64,000 nt of DNA from JAFAZJ01 sp964437145 (GTDB lineage Bacteria; Pseudomonadota; Alphaproteobacteria; Reyranellales; Reyranellaceae), in assembly GCA_964437145.1 (NCBI GenBank), contig CAYTFW010000004.1:1-64000 (forward strand), given 5' to 3'. The position numbers and the translations under genes are program-made. The notes under the pieces were generated by a model that was not told the DNA's origin, searched no databases, and worked only from the letters and a program-made list of their open reading frames with translations. Shown one piece after another: positions 38,771 to 46,834 of this stretch (position 1 is the stretch's first letter; every line of letters begins with the position of its first letter).

Positions 38771-39553
38771 TCAGCCCTTCGTGCCCACCAGCGCGAAGAC
38801 CGCGCCCTGTGGATCCATGCCCTGGATGATCCAGTCGCCGCCGGGCACCTCCATCGGCCCCATCAGCACCTGGCCGCCGGCGTCCTTGACCCGCTTCGTC
38901 GCCGCTTCGATCGGTCCGACCGTGATGTAATACTGCCAGTACGGCACCGGCACCTGGGCCGGTTTGGTCATCATGCCGCCCAACGGCATGTCTGCACCGG
39001 GCACGCCGAAGATGTGGTAGAGGCCCATCGGACCCATATCCATGGTCTCGAATTTCTTCCAGCCGAACAGCGCGCTGTAGAAGTCGAAAGCCTTAGCGCC
39101 GTCGGTGGCGTAGAGCTCGTGCCAGCCGGTGCCACCCGCGGTGCCCGGCGCGACCGGTCCCGGATCGCCGCCTGGCGGCGGCAGCGGCTTGAACAGCGCG
39201 AGGGCCGCGCCGCCGACCGGATCGCGGAACACTGAGAACCGGCCCACCGTGGGAATGTCCTGCGGCTCGACCTGGATCGCGGCACCGAGCTTCTTGGCCT
39301 TCTCGGTGCTGGCGTCGACATCATCGACGCCGACATAGCCCATCCAGTGCGGCGGCACGCCCATTTTGCGCATGTCTTCCGGCAGCTCCATCAAGCCGCG
39401 CGCGCCGCGCGATCCGTCGATGGTGAATATCGTGTAGTGCATCTCCGGCATTTCCTGGGTGCCGTAGCCGGCGACCTTGCCGTAGAAGGCCTTGGCGGCC
39501 TTGGTGTCGGTGGTCATCAACTCGTACCAGACGAAGCGGCCACTGCTGGACAT
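38771..39553 (-). CDS. VOC-family (glyoxalase fold) protein, two domains
   Basis: A 260-residue protein with two vicinal-oxygen-chelate domains, residues about 6-125 and 143-258, each opening with an FVWYEL or WHELYA strand. Members are dioxygenases, lyases or binding proteins; several putative metal His and Glu residues are present, but the reaction cannot be assigned. Confidence 0.82.
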   Translation of the reverse strand: MSSSGRFVWYELMTTDTKAAKAFYGKVAGYGTQEMPEMHYTIFTIDGSRGARGLMELPEDMRKMGVPPHWMGYVGVDDVDASTEKAKKLGAAIQVEPQDIPTVGRFSVFRDPVGGAALALFKPLPPPGGDPGPVAPGTAGGTGWHELYATDGAKAFDFYSALFGWKKFETMDMGPMGLYHIFGVPGADMPLGGMMTKPAQVPVPYWQYYITVGPIEAATKRVKDAGGQVLMGPMEVPGGDWIIQGMDPQGAVFALVGTKG

Positions 39554-39627
39554 GGCGATCTCCCCGATCAGGTTGCGGTGCGTCCACTTAAGCGGCGTCG
39601 CCCGTGACGGTCTATCGCGACTTTGTC

Positions 39628-40611
39628 TCAGTTCTCCGGAGACACGCGAAATTGATAGGGCGCCTCCAGCGCCGCGATCTCCTCGGCTGACAGCGCCGGC
39701 ATCGCGGTCGCCGCCGCCGCATCATCGAGCTGCTCGAGCCTCGTGGCGCCGATGATCGGCGAGGCCATGTAGGGCTTGGACCACAGCCACAACAGCGCGA
39801 CTTGTGTCGGCTTGCAGCCGCGCTTGCGCGCGATGTCCTTCAGCGCCTCGACGATGGTCCAGTCGCAATCGCGCCAGGTGTCGGCCTTGACCAGCGCATC
39901 GGTCTTGGCGCGCTCGGTCTCGCCGCCGCCCTCGCGCGACCGATTACCGGCGAGAAAACCGCGCGCCAGCGGCGAGTAAGGAATCAGCCCGACGCCCTGC
40001 TCAAGGCAGAGCCGGTTCATCTCTCGCTCCTCCTCGCGCTGCACCATGTTGTAGAGATTCTGCATCGCGATAGGCTTGGCGTAGCCCCTCCACTCGCTCA
40101 GCATGCACATCTGCGCGAATTTGTAGGCCGGCATGGTCGAGCCGGCGATGTACCGCACCTTGCCCGAGCGCACGAGGGTGTCGAGCGAGTACATCGCCTC
40201 CTCGATCGGTGTGTGCGGGTCGAGGCGGTGGATGTGATAGACGTCGATGTGGTCGGTCTTCAGCCGCTTGAGCTGCGCGTCGATCGCCGACATCAGGTGC
40301 TTACGGCCGACGCCAACGTCATTGGGCTTGTCGCTCATCTTGACGCCGGTCTTGGTGGACAACACCAATTCATCGCGCGGCACCATGCGCATCAGCGTTT
40401 CGCCGACGATCTCCTCCGACCGTCCCAGATTGTAGGCGTCGGCGGTGTCGAAGAAGGTGATGCCAAGGTCGAGCGCGCGCTTGAAATAGGCCGGCGCCTC
40501 GTCGGCGTCGAACTTGCCCCAGGGCCGACGACCCTTGGCGCCCCAGGAATTTCCGCCGAGGCAGATGCGGCTGACCATCAAGCCGGAACGGCCAAGCGGG
40601 ACGTACTTCAT
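39628..40611 (-). CDS. Aldo/keto reductase
   Basis: A 327-residue AKR protein with the tetrad Asp55, Tyr60 (FFDTADAYN), Lys87 (LSTKTG) and His128 (VYHIHRLD). IPYSPLARGFLAG and the C-terminal GATRLEQLDD place it near the YajO/YhdN group. It follows the methyltransferase gene by 23 bp on the same strand. Confidence 0.88.
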   Translation of the reverse strand: MKYVPLGRSGLMVSRICLGGNSWGAKGRRPWGKFDADEAPAYFKRALDLGITFFDTADAYNLGRSEEIVGETLMRMVPRDELVLSTKTGVKMSDKPNDVGVGRKHLMSAIDAQLKRLKTDHIDVYHIHRLDPHTPIEEAMYSLDTLVRSGKVRYIAGSTMPAYKFAQMCMLSEWRGYAKPIAMQNLYNMVQREEEREMNRLCLEQGVGLIPYSPLARGFLAGNRSREGGGETERAKTDALVKADTWRDCDWTIVEALKDIARKRGCKPTQVALLWLWSKPYMASPIIGATRLEQLDDAAAATAMPALSAEEIAALEAPYQFRVSPEN

Positions 40612-40634
40612 GGGTGAGTTCCTTGCGGCGGCCG

Positions 40635-42236
40635 TCAGGTGGGTTCGAGCAGCGCGTTGCTCTCAATCGCCTTGAGCGCGCTTTCGACGAACTCACCGGC
40701 GGCCTTCTGCCGCGCCTCGTCGCCCTCGATCGGTCGGCCGTCGCGCATCAGCTGCAGGCCGCCCTCGGTGACGATGCGCAGCACGCCGTGGGTCAGCGCG
40801 GCACGGTCGCGCGTGCCATCGAGCAGCGGCAGCAGCGCGCGCATCGGCACGTCGATGTTGATCGCCTCGTGGCGCAAGCTGGCGGTGTAGGCGGCGCCCT
40901 CGATGGCGTCGAGGCGGGCGAATGGTGAGGCGGTCGGACGGTCGGTCGAGGCCGAGCCGACGCGCACCGGTACGGTCGAGAAGTCGATCATCCCGACATT
41001 GGCCATGCGGAACAGCGCGTCGAGCACGGCCGCCTCCTGCGCCGCGGGCTGGTCGGCCCAGCGCGTGGCGATGGCGATCAGCTCGCGCGGCTCGGCGGTC
41101 GCCGGATAGCGCGCCGCCAGCGCCTCCAGCGCGGTGGCGACCGAGGGGCTCGCGGTGGTGAGCGTGCGGTCGGCGGCGTCCTTGAACAGGAAGGCACCGG
41201 TCTCGGTACGCTCCGGCTCCAATCGGAACTTGCCCGACAGATGCAGGTCCATCAGCCGAACCGGCTCGAGCATGCGCTGGGCGCGGCGCGCCTGCTCGGT
41301 CTTCACCAGGATGGTCTGCCGGAAAGTGCGGCCGGTGAGGATATCGATGTACTGCTCCAGCGGCAGCAGCCGGTTGCCGGCCAGCTCGCGTAGCGCCTTG
41401 GCGGTGTCCTCGCCATAGGTCTCGGCCAACATGGTGTGGATCTCGGTCTCGGCGAGATAGCTGGCGCCCTGCTTCTCGGCGGCGAGGACGAACTCGGTGA
41501 CCGTGCAGGGCGAGTTCTCGGCCTCCAGGTACTCGTGCAGCACGTAGTCGTCGCGCTGGTTGGCGAGGAAGGCCGCCTCGGTGCGCAGCGCGTTGCCGTA
41601 GGGCGAGGCCTGCGCCACCTTGTCCTTGAGGAAGTTCATCAGCGCCTTGGCCTGGCCGACCTTCTGTGTCGGATCGGGGATGTGCGCGGCGTGCGCCAGC
41701 ATGGCGTCGCGCGCGATGCGCTTGAGGTGCCAGCCGGGCATGACGTTGTAGCTGACGATGGCGACGCCGTTGTCGGCGAGTCGCGTGGCGCAGATGCGCA
41801 GGATCGCCTCGCGCACGGCGTCGGGAACCCAGGAATAGACGCCGTGGCAGATGATGTAGTCGAAGGTGCCGTCGGCCTCGCCGACCTCGGTGATGCTACC
41901 GTGCCGCAGCTCAATGTTCTTCAGGCCGAGGCGGCCCAGTCGCCGCCGGCCATGCTCGATCTGCACGCCCGACAGGTCGACGCCGAGGAACCGCGCGTCG
42001 GGAAAACGCTGTGCCTGGGGCAGCAGGTTGCCGCCGGCGGCACAACCCAGCTCCAGCACCCGCGCCGTCGCCACCGACGGCGCCTGCAGCCCGAACATGT
42101 GGGCGATCGCCGACAGCCGGCCCGGCTGCGTCATCGGGAAGGCGTGCGAGGTATAGGGCGTGGCGTCGTAATCGGCGGCGGTGCGCTCGAGCGCGCTCGC
42201 CAATTGTCCGCCTCGATCGCCGTCGGCCGCCACCAC
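40635..42236 (-). CDS. Class I SAM methyltransferase with C-terminal regulatory domain
   Basis: A 533-residue protein. The N-terminal Rossmann methyltransferase has the SAM motif VLELGCAAGGNLLP and later GVDLSGVQIE and ICHGVYSWVP. The rest matches the methyltransferase regulatory domain found fused in many proteobacterial proteins. The target is unknown. The GTG at 42236 is preferred because TAGGGAG is 7 bases upstream; another 65 in-frame codons upstream are antiparallel shadow of selW and rejected. It follows selW by 46 bp and may be in the same transcript. Confidence 0.83.
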   Translation of the reverse strand: MVAADGDRGGQLASALERTAADYDATPYTSHAFPMTQPGRLSAIAHMFGLQAPSVATARVLELGCAAGGNLLPQAQRFPDARFLGVDLSGVQIEHGRRRLGRLGLKNIELRHGSITEVGEADGTFDYIICHGVYSWVPDAVREAILRICATRLADNGVAIVSYNVMPGWHLKRIARDAMLAHAAHIPDPTQKVGQAKALMNFLKDKVAQASPYGNALRTEAAFLANQRDDYVLHEYLEAENSPCTVTEFVLAAEKQGASYLAETEIHTMLAETYGEDTAKALRELAGNRLLPLEQYIDILTGRTFRQTILVKTEQARRAQRMLEPVRLMDLHLSGKFRLEPERTETGAFLFKDAADRTLTTASPSVATALEALAARYPATAEPRELIAIATRWADQPAAQEAAVLDALFRMANVGMIDFSTVPVRVGSASTDRPTASPFARLDAIEGAAYTASLRHEAINIDVPMRALLPLLDGTRDRAALTHGVLRIVTEGGLQLMRDGRPIEGDEARQKAAGEFVESALKAIESNALLEPT

Positions 42237-42282
42237 TGTCGCGCTCCCTACGCCTTTGCGGCGCGGAGTATAGACAGCCGCG

Positions 42283-42501
42283 TCACGGTCCGGCGAGGGC
42301 GTCGATCTCGTCGTCGGTCGGGAAGCGGCCGGTCTTCGCGCGCGTATAGGCCAGCTTGCCGTCGACCGTGATGTCGAACTGGCCGGATTTGCCAGGCGCC
42401 AGGGTGACGTCGGTGTGCCCGGACCGGGCAAGCAATTCCCTCACACGGAGGGCTTGGGGCTTGTAGCCTCAACCGCTGCAGTATTCGATGCGGACCTTCA
42501 T
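42283..42501 (-). CDS. selW: SelW/Rdx-family selenoprotein with in-frame UGA
   Basis: Reading from the ATG at 42501 gives MKVRIEYCSG, then TGA at 42471-42469, then GYKPQALRVRELLARSG and onward to a TGA at 42285-42283: 72 residues if the internal UGA is selenocysteine. The motif YC-x-x-U-GYK matches vertebrate and bacterial selenoprotein W, and the C-terminal half (QFDITVDGKLAYTRAKTG, then RFP) matches the rest of that thioredoxin-like fold. Rdx proteins are thought to be thiol redox proteins. The start overlaps the arsR stop by 4 bp (ATGA). A SECIS-like hairpin follows the UGA. The alternative, a broken gene, is less likely because coding quality continues without further damage. SelB and tRNA-Sec are not in the window. 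Confidence 0.82.
42429..42456 (-). promoter_or_regulatory. Candidate bacterial SECIS hairpin in selW
   Basis: On the minus strand, CAAGC pairs with GCTTG and CCTC pairs with GAGG around a 5-base loop CGTGT, with an asymmetric bulge of GAATT on the 3' side. The apical loop begins 21 bases after the UGA and has G at its second position, as the general bacterial SECIS pattern requires. The structure is read by eye and has not been folded computationally. Confidence 0.55.
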
Positions 42502-42842
42502 GCGACCTTCCTCTTGCCGGCGGGAGGGGGCGGGCAATAGATGTCGGCGAGCAAAGCGATGACGCGCGCGGCGACCGGATCACCCAGCCGGTAGTAGATC
42601 GTCTGCGCGTCGCGCCGCGTGCGCACGAGCTCGTCGGCGCGCAGCTTGGCGAGGTGTTGCGAGAGCGCCGAGCTGGACAGGCCGACTCGCTCGGCGAGAT
42701 CGCCGACGGTCGCCTCGCCTTCGGACAGCTCGCAGAGCACCATCAGCCGCCGCTCGTTCGACAGCGCGCGCATCAACCGGGCCGCTTGGGTCGCGGCGGC
42801 CGCGAAAGCGGCCCGATCGGGGAGACGAACTGGACGCGGCAT
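42498..42842 (-). CDS. ArsR-family repressor, SqrR/BigR-type persulfide sensor
   Basis: A 114-residue winged helix-turn-helix protein: MVLCELSEGEATVGDLAERV, LSSSALSQHLAKLR and TRRDAQTIYYRL are typical of the BigR/SqrR/YgaV branch. It has exactly two cysteines, Cys37 and Cys103, 66 residues apart, the same spacing as Cys41 and Cys107 of Rhodobacter SqrR, which form a polysulfide bridge when sulfide is present. Metal-binding ArsR motifs are absent. It is divergent from the sox cluster, with inverted repeats over its promoter, so it probably represses itself and sox until reactive sulfur accumulates. Confidence 0.83.
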   Translation of the reverse strand: MPRPVRLPDRAAFAAAATQAARLMRALSNERRLMVLCELSEGEATVGDLAERVGLSSSALSQHLAKLRADELVRTRRDAQTIYYRLGDPVAARVIALLADIYCPPPPAGKRKVA

Positions 42843-42897
42843 TTTAGTACTTGCTAAATTAGAACTCCATTCTAGACTTCCACGTCGGACATATCAA
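42841..42897. promoter_or_regulatory. Divergent arsR/sox promoter region with two operator-like repeats
   Basis: For arsR (minus strand) TTGATA at 42897-42892 and TAGAAT at 42874-42869 are 17 bp apart. For sox (plus strand) a weaker pair TTGCTA at 42851-42856 and TAGACT at 42873-42878 is 16 bp apart. Two inverted repeats overlap them: ATTTTAG/CTAAATT at 42841-42860 and TAGAA/TTCTA at 42860-42874. A repressor bound here would shut both directions. Confidence 0.65.
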
Positions 42898-42944
42898 CCG
42901 CGTGAGACACAAGTCGCGGGAAGGCCGGAAGAGGGGGCGGAGAC

Positions 42945-44210
42945 GTGCGAACGGGATCGGTCATGGTGCGATCGCTCGCATCGCTGCTAGTGGCGTTAGC
43001 GACAGCGGCGGTGTTCCAGGATGCGCGCGCGCAGCAGGCCGCGCCGCTGCATCTCGACGGGCCCGCCTCGCCGGCGCCTTGGGCGCGCTACCGCGACTGG
43101 AACAAGGCGACGTGGAACAACTACAACACGCTCGCTGAGCGCGAGCGAACGCCCAAGGCGCTGGGCAAGCCGCTCGAGGTGGCGACGCCGATACGCGGCG
43201 ACGCGAAGAAGGGCCAGGATCTCGCGTTCTCGCGCGCGCGCGGCGGCGGGTGTCTCGCCTGCCACGTCATGGGCCCGCAATCGCTCGAGGCGCCGGGCAA
43301 CGCCGGGCCGGACCTGTCGGAGATCGGCGACGCGGGGCGGCCTGATGACTATTTGTTCAACTACATCTGGGATCCGCGTCATCTCAATCCCGACTCGGCG
43401 ATGCCGCCATGGGGCGCACACGGTTTCTACAATCGTGAGGAGATCATCGACATCGTGGCGTTTCTCAAGACGCTGAAGACGCCCGCGACCTTCCGCAGCA
43501 TGCTCGACGATCCCGCCAAGCGTCCGCTGCCGGTGGAGAACCGCGACGCGCTCGATCCGTTCGTCAATCCGGCCGCCGATCGCATCGAGACCGGCGCTGC
43601 ATTGTTCGCCAAGGCCGGGCCTTCCGGCAAGAGCTGCGCCTCCTGCCACGCCGACCCGAAGGCGTTCGCCGGCTGGGCGGTGCGCATGCCGAAGTGGAAC
43701 GCGCAGGCGGCCAAGATGATGGGCGTCGAGGAGTTCGTCTTCCGGCACGCCAAGGCGACGACGGGCGCCGACCACTTGATGCAGGGGCGCGAAAACACCG
43801 ACCTCAGCATCTTCCTGCATTCGCTGTCGAACGGCCGGCCGATCCAGGTCGACATAGCGAGCCCGGACGCCAAAAGGGTCTATGAATTCGGCAAGCTGCT
43901 CTACGACGCCAAGATCGGCCAGTTCAATTTCTCTTGCGCCGATTGCCATGCCGTCAGCAAAGGCGGTAACAAGTGGCTGCGCGGGCAATATGTCGGCGAC
44001 GGCAAGGGGCAGATGGACCACTTCCCGCTCTGGCGCACCAGCCGGGGCAGCGGCGAGGTCTGGGACATCCGCAAGCGCCTGCAGTGGTGCAATGTGCAGG
44101 TGCGAGCCAACGAGTTGCCGCCTGAAGCGGCGGAATACGACGCGCTGGAGCTCTACCTGAAGTCGCTCAGCCAGGGCATGCCGTTGACGGCGCCGAACAT
44201 CCGGCACTGA
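42945..44210 (+). CDS. soxXA: SoxX-SoxA fusion, three-heme c-type cytochrome
   Basis: Periplasmic cytochrome that couples thiosulfate to the SoxY cysteine, normally made of separate SoxX and SoxA. The 421-residue product has a signal peptide (to about ARA at residue 29) and heme sites CLACH 103-107, CASCH 231-235 and CADCH 331-335. Residues about 85-180 match SoxX (GPDLSEIG, DPRHLNPDSAMPPWG with a likely heme-ligand Met153). Residues about 205-421 match diheme SoxA, including LQWCNVQVRA, where Cys382 is the expected persulfide heme-ligand cysteine. A GTG at 42945 with GAGGGGG upstream is used; the ATG at 42963 is a possible alternative. No separate soxX is present. Confidence 0.87.
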   Translation: MRTGSVMVRSLASLLVALATAAVFQDARAQQAAPLHLDGPASPAPWARYRDWNKATWNNYNTLAERERTPKALGKPLEVATPIRGDAKKGQDLAFSRARGGGCLACHVMGPQSLEAPGNAGPDLSEIGDAGRPDDYLFNYIWDPRHLNPDSAMPPWGAHGFYNREEIIDIVAFLKTLKTPATFRSMLDDPAKRPLPVENRDALDPFVNPAADRIETGAALFAKAGPSGKSCASCHADPKAFAGWAVRMPKWNAQAAKMMGVEEFVFRHAKATTGADHLMQGRENTDLSIFLHSLSNGRPIQVDIASPDAKRVYEFGKLLYDAKIGQFNFSCADCHAVSKGGNKWLRGQYVGDGKGQMDHFPLWRTSRGSGEVWDIRKRLQWCNVQVRANELPPEAAEYDALELYLKSLSQGMPLTAPNIRH

Positions 44211-44239
44211 CCACGCATGCAGCTCAACGGAGGACTCGA

Positions 44240-44710
44240 ATGAAACCAACCTCTCCCATGATCGCGCGACGGCGCGTGCTGGTTGGCGTCGCCGGCGCTG
44301 GCGCCGTCGGGCTGCTGACCCAGTTCGCCGCGCGTGGCGCCGGTGCCACGCCCGAGGCCGCCAAGGCGCTGCTGCAGACGCTCGCCAAGGGCGAGCCCAA
44401 GGAAGGCCGGATCGCCATCCGCGCGCCGGAGATCGCTGAGAACGGCAACGCCGTTCCGGTGACGGTGGCGGTCGAAAGCCCGATGACCGACAAGGATCAC
44501 GTCACAGCGATCCACGTCGTGGCCGACGGCAATCCGAACCCCGGCGTCGCGTCGTTCACGCTGACGCCCCTGGCGGGCAAGGCCGAGGTGCAGATCCGCG
44601 TGCGCATGGCCTCGACACAGAAGATCGTCGCCGTGGCCCAGATGAGCGACGGATCGCTGTGGACCGCGGCACGTGAGATCAAGGTCACCATCGGCGGCTG
44701 CGGCGGCTGA
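44240..44710 (+). CDS. soxY: Thiosulfate oxidation carrier protein SoxY
   Basis: Sulfur-carrier subunit of SoxYZ in the periplasm. The 156-residue protein has a twin-arginine signal (ARRRVLVGVAGAG) and ends in the carrier motif GGCGG, with Cys154 carrying the growing sulfur chain. An ACGGAGG lies before the ATG. It is followed by soxZ after 23 bp. Confidence 0.95.
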   Translation: MKPTSPMIARRRVLVGVAGAGAVGLLTQFAARGAGATPEAAKALLQTLAKGEPKEGRIAIRAPEIAENGNAVPVTVAVESPMTDKDHVTAIHVVADGNPNPGVASFTLTPLAGKAEVQIRVRMASTQKIVAVAQMSDGSLWTAAREIKVTIGGCGG

Positions 44711-44733
44711 ACCGGCGAACAAGGAGCAGGACC

Positions 44734-45063
44734 ATGGCGGACGACATCAAGCCGCGCATCCGTGTGCCGGCCAACGCGAAGAAGGGCGAGGTCATCGAGG
44801 TCAAGACGCTGATCACCCACCCGATGGAAACGGGTCAGCGCAAGGACGCCGCGGGCGCCACCATCCCGCGCAAGATCGTCAACACGATGACCGTGACCTT
44901 CAACGGCAAACCGGTGTTCCAGGCCAAGCTGGAGCCGGCGATCTCGGCCAACCCCTATCTGTCGTTCTACCTGCGCGTCGAGGAGAGCGGCACGCTCGCC
45001 TTCACGTGGAAGGACGACGACGGCGCCGAGTACAAGGCGGAACAGAAGATCACGCTGGCGTAG
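44734..45063 (+). CDS. soxZ: Thiosulfate oxidation carrier complex protein SoxZ
   Basis: Partner of SoxY. The 109-residue protein has no signal peptide, as is usual, because it is exported bound to SoxY. RIRVPANAKKGEVIEVKTLITHPMETG and LSFYLRVEESG are hallmarks. AAGGAGC precedes the ATG. Confidence 0.95.
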   Translation: MADDIKPRIRVPANAKKGEVIEVKTLITHPMETGQRKDAAGATIPRKIVNTMTVTFNGKPVFQAKLEPAISANPYLSFYLRVEESGTLAFTWKDDDGAEYKAEQKITLA

Positions 45064-45094
45064 ATCGGGACCACACCGCGCGACGGAGGGGCGC

Positions 45095-46801
45095 ATGCTG
45101 ACCCGGCGGGACCTCGTGCAGCTCGGGGCGGCGACGGCGGCGTTGGGCGTCGCCGGGCCGATGACGCGCGCGGTGGCGCAACAGCGGCTGACCCAGGAAG
45201 AGATTTTGCGCTTCGAGCCGCTGGGCCAGGTGACGCTGCTGCACTTCACCGACATGCACGCGCAGCTCGTGCCGCTGCATTTCCGCGAACCGTCGGTCAA
45301 CATCGGCGTCGGCGAGGTCGCTGGCCTGCCACCGCATCTGGTCGGCCCTCATCTGCTGCAAGCCTTCGGCGTCGTGGCCGGTTCGGCTGAGGCGCACGCG
45401 CTGACATCGGGCGATTTCGCGGCCCTGGCGAAGGGCTACGGCAAGATCGGCGGTGTCGATCGCATGGCGACGCTGGTCAAGGCGATCCGCGCCGAGCGGC
45501 CCGGCCGCGTGCTGCTGCTGGATGGCGGCGACACATGGCAAGGCTCCTACACCTCCGCCGTCACCAAAGGCGCCGACATGGTGCGCGTCGCGAAGGCGCT
45601 GGGCGTCGAGGGCATGACCGGACACTGGGAATTCACCTACGGCGCCGAGCGCGTGAAGGAACTAGCGGGCCAGCTCGGGTTTCCGTTTCTCGCCGGCAAT
45701 GTCAAGGACACGGGCTTCGGCGATCCGGTGTTCGACGGCGAGACCATCCTCGAGCGTGGCGGCCTGCGCATCGGTCTGATCGGCCAGGCCTTTCCTTACA
45801 CGCCGGTGGCCAACCCGCGCTGGCTGATCCCCGAGTGGTCGTTCGGCATCGAAGAGGACAAGCTTCGCACACGCGTCGAAGCCCTGCGCGGAAAGGGCGT
45901 CGATCTGATCGTCCTGCTGAGCCACAACGGCTTCGACGTGGATCGCAAGCTGGCGTCGCGCGTGAGCGGGATCGACGTGATCCTCACCGGTCACACGCAC
46001 GACGCGCTGCCCGCCGCGGTACGGGTGGCGGACACGCTGCTGGTGGCGTCCGGCAGCCACGGCAAGTTCCTCTCCCGGCTCGATCTCGATGTGCGGGATC
46101 GCAAGGTGAAGGCGTTCCGTTTCCGCCTGATGCCGATCTTCGCCGACGCGATCAGGCCCGATGCCGAGATGGCGACGCTGGTCAAGGACATCCGCGCGCC
46201 GCACGAGGCGACCTTGTCGACCGTGCTGGCGCGCACCGAGTCGCTGCTGTACCGCCGCGGCAACTTCAACGGCACCTTCGACGACGTGATCTGCCAGGCG
46301 CTGCTCCGCGAGCGCGATGCCGAGATCGCGCTCTCGCCCGGCTTCCGTTGGGGCGCCACCTTGCTGCCGGGACAGGACATCACCACCGAGGACGTCCACA
46401 ACCAGACCTCGATCACCTATCCGGCGGCCTATCGCACCGAGATGAAGGGATCGTTCCTGCGCGAGATCCTCGAGGACATCGCCGACAACCTGTTCAACCC
46501 CGATCCCTACTACCAGCAAGGCGGCGACATGGTCCGCGTGGGTGGGCTGAGCTACGCCATCGATGTCGGCGCGCCGATGGGCCGACGCATCTCCGAGATG
46601 ACCGTGCTGCGCACCGGCAAGCCGGTCGATCCGGCGGCGAGCTATGTCGTGAGCGGCTGGGCCTCGGTGAACGAGGGCACACAGGGCCCTGCGGTGGCTG
46701 ATGTGGTTTCGGCGTATCTGCGCACCGCGCGCACCGTGCGGATCGAGCCGAACCGCCATGTCAGGGTGACGGGCGCGGATCCACGCGGCGTGATGGGCTG
46801 A
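45095..46801 (+). CDS. soxB: Thiosulfohydrolase SoxB
   Basis: Periplasmic dimanganese enzyme that releases sulfate from the SoxY-bound cysteine-S-sulfonate. The 568-residue protein has a twin-arginine signal (LTRRDLVQLGAATAA) and the metallophosphoesterase-type ligands Asp53 and His55 (FTDMHAQ), Asp146 (LLDGGDTW), His177 (TGHWEFTYG) and the TGHTHD motif. A 5'-nucleotidase C-terminal domain follows. GGAGGGG precedes the ATG. Confidence 0.96.
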   Translation: MLTRRDLVQLGAATAALGVAGPMTRAVAQQRLTQEEILRFEPLGQVTLLHFTDMHAQLVPLHFREPSVNIGVGEVAGLPPHLVGPHLLQAFGVVAGSAEAHALTSGDFAALAKGYGKIGGVDRMATLVKAIRAERPGRVLLLDGGDTWQGSYTSAVTKGADMVRVAKALGVEGMTGHWEFTYGAERVKELAGQLGFPFLAGNVKDTGFGDPVFDGETILERGGLRIGLIGQAFPYTPVANPRWLIPEWSFGIEEDKLRTRVEALRGKGVDLIVLLSHNGFDVDRKLASRVSGIDVILTGHTHDALPAAVRVADTLLVASGSHGKFLSRLDLDVRDRKVKAFRFRLMPIFADAIRPDAEMATLVKDIRAPHEATLSTVLARTESLLYRRGNFNGTFDDVICQALLRERDAEIALSPGFRWGATLLPGQDITTEDVHNQTSITYPAAYRTEMKGSFLREILEDIADNLFNPDPYYQQGGDMVRVGGLSYAIDVGAPMGRRISEMTVLRTGKPVDPAASYVVSGWASVNEGTQGPAVADVVSAYLRTARTVRIEPNRHVRVTGADPRGVMG

Positions 46802-46834
46802 GGCACGACCAGGCAAGAGGAAAGGCGACGGTCG

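Noticed and set aside
42345..42501. Treating the selW region as a pseudogene because of the UGA
   Set aside because: The UGA falls exactly on the selenocysteine of the conserved CxxU motif, coding continues without further lesions to a natural stop, and a SECIS-like hairpin is correctly spaced.
42248..42583. Open frames on either strand across selW that could be taken as the real gene here
   Set aside because: They have no family resemblance, and the 65-codon N-terminal extension of the methyltransferase runs through selW out of phase. The UGA-containing frame has clear SelW homology and a coupled start.
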